From NCBI RefSeq assembly GCF_017744695.1, contig NZ_JAGIAS010000010.1, forward strand, positions 248,001 through 312,000: 64,000 nucleotides of DNA, read 5' to 3'. This DNA is from Dyadobacter sp. (GTDB lineage: Bacteria; Bacteroidota; Bacteroidia; Cytophagales; Spirosomataceae). Each line of letters starts with the position of its first letter. Within the stretch, counting starts at the first letter, position 1. A program made the position numbers and the translations under genes. Of the stretch, positions 60,253-64,000 are shown one piece after another. Under the pieces are notes generated by a model that saw only the letters and a program-made list of their open reading frames with translations, had not been told where the DNA came from and ran no database searches.

Positions 60253-61565
60253 GGAGGGCTTACAACATAAAAAGGGGTGTTACATGAAGCGAACTTTCCA
60301 GCCTGGTCGTAAATCGTTGCGAATAGCCGGTAAGGACCCTCCTCCCGTGGGACTGAAAACGAGAGCCGGAGGTTTTGACCAGTGCTTTCTGTCGTCGCGA
60401 CAGGCGCCAGTTTCTGGGTACTGTTGATATGGTTTTTACGGTACCAGTCTTCTTTGAATACTTGCCACCGGATTGAGCGGACACGGTCGTGCCCCTTGAA
60501 GAGCAGCACTTCGGCGGAAGCGGTGGTCGAGGGGTTTAGCAGTACATTGTCACGTGCCCCCTGCTTGTTCAGCAGCATGTATTTTATTTCAGGATAAATA
60601 GCCGGCGTGGATTTGCCAGTCCAGATGCCCTGCATGGTGCCTACGGCCTCGGACGCGTGACCAGCCTCGTCGAACAAGCTGAACCAGGTGTGGGTAGTTT
60701 CCTGCTTGTTTCCCCAAAAGAACACGCAGGCGCCCAGGAACCGCGGATCTTCCAGCGGCATGTGCTGCCGGTAACGTTGCTGGTAAATGTCGGCTTTCTT
60801 TTTGCTGGTATCCTCTATGTAGGCGCCCCAGGCCGTCTGCTCGGTGCCTTCCCACGGTCCGTTGATACCCCATTCGAGCAACATGTAGGGTCCTTTCCAG
60901 AACCAGGTAAGCCCTTCGAGGTCTTTACGCAGCAAGGGTAAGGTCCCGAAAATGTTAAAAGAGATCACATCAATGTTGCAGCGAAGCCTGATGTTAAAGA
61001 TGTATTTCGGGTTGAAATTCAAGATCGTGGTTGTGACCGGGTGGTCGGGATCTTCACGATGGATCATGTCCGTGAGCTCGTTGAACGAATCGTAAAAATT
61101 CCCGTACGTCCATTTGTAAGGGAAGTCGAGTTCATTGCCCAGACACCACATCAGTACCGCAGGATGGTTCCTGAACCGTTTGATAAGCGATTGCAATGAC
61201 CGATGCCGGGTTTTGGTAATTTCAGGATTATTGTAAAAAGAGATATCGCCGCTGTTGGGAAGCGGAAGTCCTACGATAACCGCAAGCCCGTGGGTTTGTG
61301 CGCTGTCGAGAATTTGTGCAAGATGGGTCGTATCCCAGGTCCGCAACGTATTTCCGCCTGCGTCGCGGAGTTCGCGGAAATGGGATTCCCCTCCGGCGCC
61401 CCGGATGTTGTAGGGCTTTCCATTCCTTATAACGGTGTACTTGCCGTCTTTGCGGTCGATGTACACTTTGGCCGACTTGTCTGGCTGTTTTTCACTCAAA
61501 CACCCCGACAAAAGAATGGAAAGCGTCAAAGCTAACAGCAATAGCGAGTGGATACGAATAAGCAA
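60249..61565 (-). CDS. GH2/GH5-like TIM-barrel glycosidase lipoprotein
   Basis: The frame is open from an ATG at 61682, but residues before about 40 are not secretion-like. A TTG start at 61565 gives a clean lipoprotein signal (MLIRIHSLLLLALTLSILLSGC, described in two parts: positively charged MLIRIHS, then the hydrophobic core and LSGC) and 438 residues. The barrel has YNIRGAGGESHF, RTWDTTHLAQIL, acid/base Glu in MWCLGNELDFPY (about 145) and nucleophile Glu in YMLLEWGINGPWEG (about 231), so it should be active. A C-terminal beta-sandwich follows. Its stop overlaps the synthase start (ATGA), implying coupled translation. Confidence 0.82.
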   Translation of the reverse strand: MLIRIHSLLLLALTLSILLSGCLSEKQPDKSAKVYIDRKDGKYTVIRNGKPYNIRGAGGESHFRELRDAGGNTLRTWDTTHLAQILDSAQTHGLAVIVGLPLPNSGDISFYNNPEITKTRHRSLQSLIKRFRNHPAVLMWCLGNELDFPYKWTYGNFYDSFNELTDMIHREDPDHPVTTTILNFNPKYIFNIRLRCNIDVISFNIFGTLPLLRKDLEGLTWFWKGPYMLLEWGINGPWEGTEQTAWGAYIEDTSKKKADIYQQRYRQHMPLEDPRFLGACVFFWGNKQETTHTWFSLFDEAGHASEAVGTMQGIWTGKSTPAIYPEIKYMLLNKQGARDNVLLNPSTTASAEVLLFKGHDRVRSIRWQVFKEDWYRKNHINSTQKLAPVATTESTGQNLRLSFSVPREEGPYRLFATIYDQAGKFASCNTPFYVVSPP

Positions 61566-61758
61566 GGTCGGGTGTAGTTGTAACCTGAGGCTGAGTTCTG
61601 AAAGAGTAAAATACGATAAAAAAGGCTTAAAACAGAAATAGTTTCTAAAATCGGCATAGAAGTAGATAGATTGTATGCACATACAGAAGTTATGAATATT
61701 GCTTACCTTTATATAAATGTTTTGGTTTACTAAATTTTGAATTCTTGTTTACATTAAA

Positions 61759-62397
61759 ATGAAGGAAGACTCACTCTCGAACAGGGCATATACGGAATTG
61801 CGGAAAAAGATACTGTCCAACCAGCTTACTTCTGGAACGCGGCTGAAAGAGGATGAATGGTCTAAGAAGTTGGATGTCAATAGAATGGCTATCCGGGAGG
61901 CATTAACCAGGTTGCTGGGCGAGCAACTGATCGTGCAAGGCGAAAAAGGAGGTTTTTTTGTGAAGACGCTCACCCTCGAGGACAGCCACAGGATCCGCGA
62001 GCTCCGCGAAATACTGGAAATAGGCGCATTGCGGTTGCTCATTCAGAAAGTCACGGTTGAGCAGGTGGCCGAGCTGGACCGTATTTGCGATGATTTTTCA
62101 TCGATGGTCGAGCGCGGGTATTTTGGCGGGGCATGCGAGGCGGATGTGAAATTTCATGAAACTTTGATTGAATGTGCTGGTAATGAAAGGCTTGTTGAGT
62201 TGTATCAGGCGAGCAATATTCCCTTGTTTCATCAGAAGCTCGGCAAGACACAGACGCATATGGACGACTACGAGCTCACCGATCAGGAACATCGTGAAAT
62301 CGTAGCGGGTATCAAAGACCGTGATGTCAAACGCGCAGAGGAGGCACTCCTGAAACATTTGATACGTGGCGAAGTAGCGTCGATCGACCTGGCTTAG
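61759..62397 (+). CDS. GntR-family regulator with FCD domain
   Basis: 212 residues. The N-terminal winged helix (about 5-70) has SNRAYTELRKKILSNQLTSGTRLKEDEWSKKLDVNRMAIREALTRLLGEQLI, typical of the FadR subfamily. The all-helical FCD effector domain follows, with putative metal-binding residues in ADVKFHETLIECAGNERL and TDQEHREIVAGI. It probably responds to a small organic acid or sugar acid. It is divergent from the glycan locus (about 190 nt) and precedes a SusC gene on the same strand, so it may regulate either. A terminator follows. Confidence 0.92.
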   Translation: MKEDSLSNRAYTELRKKILSNQLTSGTRLKEDEWSKKLDVNRMAIREALTRLLGEQLIVQGEKGGFFVKTLTLEDSHRIRELREILEIGALRLLIQKVTVEQVAELDRICDDFSSMVERGYFGGACEADVKFHETLIECAGNERLVELYQASNIPLFHQKLGKTQTHMDDYELTDQEHREIVAGIKDRDVKRAEEALLKHLIRGEVASIDLA

Positions 62398-62425
62398 CCG
62401 TTCTGTAAATTATTTTGTTTTCCCC

Positions 62426-62459
62426 AAGCCGGCTTCTTTCACTGGAAGCCGGCTTTTTT
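62426..62459 (+). terminator. Intrinsic terminator after the GntR gene
   Basis: AAGCCGGCTTC pairs with GAAGCCGGCTT around an 8-nt loop and is followed by six T residues. Confidence 0.92.
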
Positions 62460-62573
62460 GTGCCATAGGATTTTCTGTTGAACAGGATGGTTGTTCACTG
62501 GCATTCGGCTGGTCGCTGTATTCGCGATAGATCATTTGCTGAAAACGCGGAACAATAATTTTTTCTAAATTTT

Positions 62574-62600
62574 TTTGTTGACAAAAAAATAATATATTTG
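62574..62600 (+). promoter_or_regulatory. Putative promoter of the SusC-like gene
   Basis: A perfect -7 box TATATTTG at 62593-62600 with TTTG at 62574-62577 (15-nt spacer, somewhat short) in a very AT-rich stretch, about 100 nt before the start codon. The rest of the 300-nt gap holds nothing recognisable. Confidence 0.55.
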
Positions 62601-62697
62601 TTAACATTATTCGAATGCTACTTGTGTGCTCACCCCGTCCGGGATGGGTGGTTTCTGTTGCCCTATTAAACCCATTACTGTTCCGAAATCTTTGTTT

Positions 62698-64000
62698 ATG
62701 AAAAAATCTCTAAAATTCCCGGAATCCCTCCCTTCGGAGATTCCCTTGCTGCGGTTTCGTTTACGTAACCGTTTGCGAATCCTTTCGCTGATGATATGTA
62801 TGCTCTGTTCGGCAGCGCATTTCAGTCAGACCTATGCACAACAGAATAAAAAGATTACAGGGAAAGTTATCGATCAGAAAGGGGCACCTGTGCCCGGGGC
62901 GTCTATTGTCGTGAAGCATTCTACACTGGGCGCTATTGCCGACAAGGACGGGAATTTTGACATTGCTGCGCCTGAGAGCGCGGTGGCGATTGTTATTTCC
63001 TACATCGGGATGAAAACGCAGGAGGTTGCAATCGGCAACCGGAGCGCCCTGGGAGATATTACGCTACTGGATGACGCCATGGGCCTGCAAGAGGTGGTGG
63101 TGACGGCGTTAGGGATCGAGCGGGCAGCTAAAACGCTTACCTATGCCACCCAGAAAATAGGGGGCGATCAGGTGAATGAAATCCGTGACGCGAATTTTAC
63201 GAATACCCTTTCCGGAAAAATTGCGGGGCTTACCATTACGCCGTCCGCGAACGGCCCCGGCGGCGCTACCAGGATCGTGCTGCGTGGTAACCGGTCGATT
63301 CAGGGCTCGAACAACGCACTCATTGTTGTGGATGGTGTGGCGATCGACAATTCCACACCGGCGGGTCAGGTGCGTTACGACGCCGGCGGGCACAGCGGGA
63401 GCGATGGCGCGTCGAGCATTAACCCCGATGATATCGAGTCGATTAACGTGTTGAAAGGTGCGGCGGGAGCGGCGCTCTACGGCAGCCGCGCTGCGAACGG
63501 GGTGATCATGATCACCACTAAAAAGGGGAAAAGCGGCAAGATCAATGTGAATGTAAATTCAGGTGTTACGTTTGATAAAGCATTGGTGACGCCGTCGTTG
63601 CAGAACACTTACAGCCAGGGTTCAGGCGGTAAGTACTCGACCCTGACCAACGGTAGCTGGGGCGAGCGCATTGCTGGCCAGAGTGTGAAGGATTGGGCAG
63701 GCAATACTGTTTCGCTGCAAGCCTATCCCGACAATATCAAAGACTTTTTCAAGACCGCGATTTCTACCAATAATTCCGTGGGCGTAAGCGGGGGCTCGGA
63801 GAAAGTGCAGTCGTATTTTTCCTATGCCAACAACTACATTAATGGTATTGTACCGCATAACCGCCTGTCCCGTAATACCTTCAATGCGCGGCTTAGCTAC
63901 GATATTACCAGCCGGCTTTCCGCGGATGCGAAGGTGACTTATATGTTACAGAATATTTTCAACAAGCCAGGTGTGGGGGGCGACGGTATGGTAGTCGCGA
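62698..64000 (+). CDS. SusC/RagA-family TonB-linked outer-membrane protein (3' truncated by window)
   Basis: Open from ATG at 62698 to the end of the window (434 codons seen of an expected 900-1100). After a long N terminus and signal segment (ILSLMICMLCSAAHFSQTYAQ) comes the CarboxypepD_reg-like domain (ITGKVIDQKGAPVPGASIVVK, DKDGNFDIAAP), then the SusC hallmark EVVVTALGIERAAK and the plug (GKIAGLTITPSANGPGG, RIVLRGNRSIQGSN, LIVVDGVAID, ESINVLKGAAGAALYGSRAANGVIMITTKKGK), and the first barrel strands. Imports oligosaccharides or other ligands with a SusD partner expected just downstream. Probably controlled from the TATATTTG promoter. Confidence 0.95.
   Translation, partial: MKKSLKFPESLPSEIPLLRFRLRNRLRILSLMICMLCSAAHFSQTYAQQNKKITGKVIDQKGAPVPGASIVVKHSTLGAIADKDGNFDIAAPESAVAIVISYIGMKTQEVAIGNRSALGDITLLDDAMGLQEVVVTALGIERAAKTLTYATQKIGGDQVNEIRDANFTNTLSGKIAGLTITPSANGPGGATRIVLRGNRSIQGSNNALIVVDGVAIDNSTPAGQVRYDAGGHSGSDGASSINPDDIESINVLKGAAGAALYGSRAANGVIMITTKKGKSGKINVNVNSGVTFDKALVTPSLQNTYSQGSGGKYSTLTNGSWGERIAGQSVKDWAGNTVSLQAYPDNIKDFFKTAISTNNSVGVSGGSEKVQSYFSYANNYINGIVPHNRLSRNTFNARLSYDITSRLSADAKVTYMLQNIFNKPGVGGDGMVVA

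Noticed and set aside
1..64000. tRNA, rRNA and prophage signatures
   Set aside because: No cloverleaf-like GTTCRANYC segments, rRNA stretches, integrase or phage structural genes were noticed on either strand; a dedicated tRNA/rRNA search was not possible.

Overview
The window looks like a chromosomal segment of a Bacteroidota bacterium of the order Cytophagales, most like Dyadobacter or a close Spirosomataceae relative. This is inferred from gene families: SusC/RagA receptor, DUF5686 protein, exosortase N with its VIT-domain partner, CRTAC1-type FG-GAP lipoprotein and PVC-type cytochrome dehydrogenases. Roughly balanced base composition, mostly absent Shine-Dalgarno sequences and several TAnnTTTG -7 promoter boxes (the Bacteroidetes sigma-ABfr type) agree. 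I see no rRNA, tRNA, CRISPR array, prophage or transposase gene.

Layout. 0-4 kb: endonuclease V, a GH18 lipoprotein and a minimal NHEJ pair (Ku plus stand-alone LigD-type polymerase), then a REP-like palindrome cluster and two tiny genes. 4.9-12.8 kb: Bcr/CflA efflux pump, SF1 helicase, a DUF5686 outer-membrane protein, a YhcG-type nuclease and a Rossmann oxidoreductase. 12.9-25.2 kb: a large FAD/Fe-S oxidase divergent from an FG-GAP/ASPIC lipoprotein, an atypical SDR, PurH, a membrane-anchored HExxH protease, an SSS symporter and a cyclophilin. 25.3-31.0 kb: a lytic transglycosylase, a molybdenum-cofactor operon (moeA, moaD, moaE, fused moaC-moaB, moaA) and a ParE-type toxin-antitoxin pair whose stop codon interlocks with that of moaA.

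31.2-38.5 kb: small secreted proteins, a GT87-like membrane glycosyltransferase, an esterase, and the exosortase XrtN overlapping a VIT-domain membrane protein whose C terminus is a PEP-CTERM-like sorting tail; this reads as a protease with one dedicated substrate. 38.6-46.1 kb: two paralogous secreted PVC-type dehydrogenases, only one with a heme domain, and a sugar-isomerase-like protein, probably for periplasmic sugar oxidation. 46.2-55.4 kb: a stand-alone CBM48 protein, a TonB receptor with a possible metal-repressor operator, DoxX, aldo/keto reductase, M23 peptidase, a Tat-exported PLP enzyme, and a YgiB/YgiC-like pair.

55.6-61.7 kb is the most unusual part: a beta-glycan synthase (GT2) fused to a glycosidase-like domain lacking both catalytic glutamates, translationally coupled to an intact GH2/GH5-like lipoprotein, and convergent with a protein made of two GH26-like halves of which only the second keeps its catalytic residues. 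A GntR/FCD regulator and the start of a SusC/RagA receptor (cut by the window edge) close the window.

At the DNA level, several intergenic spaces hold hairpins built from tandem 7-10 nt words, in addition to ordinary intrinsic terminators.
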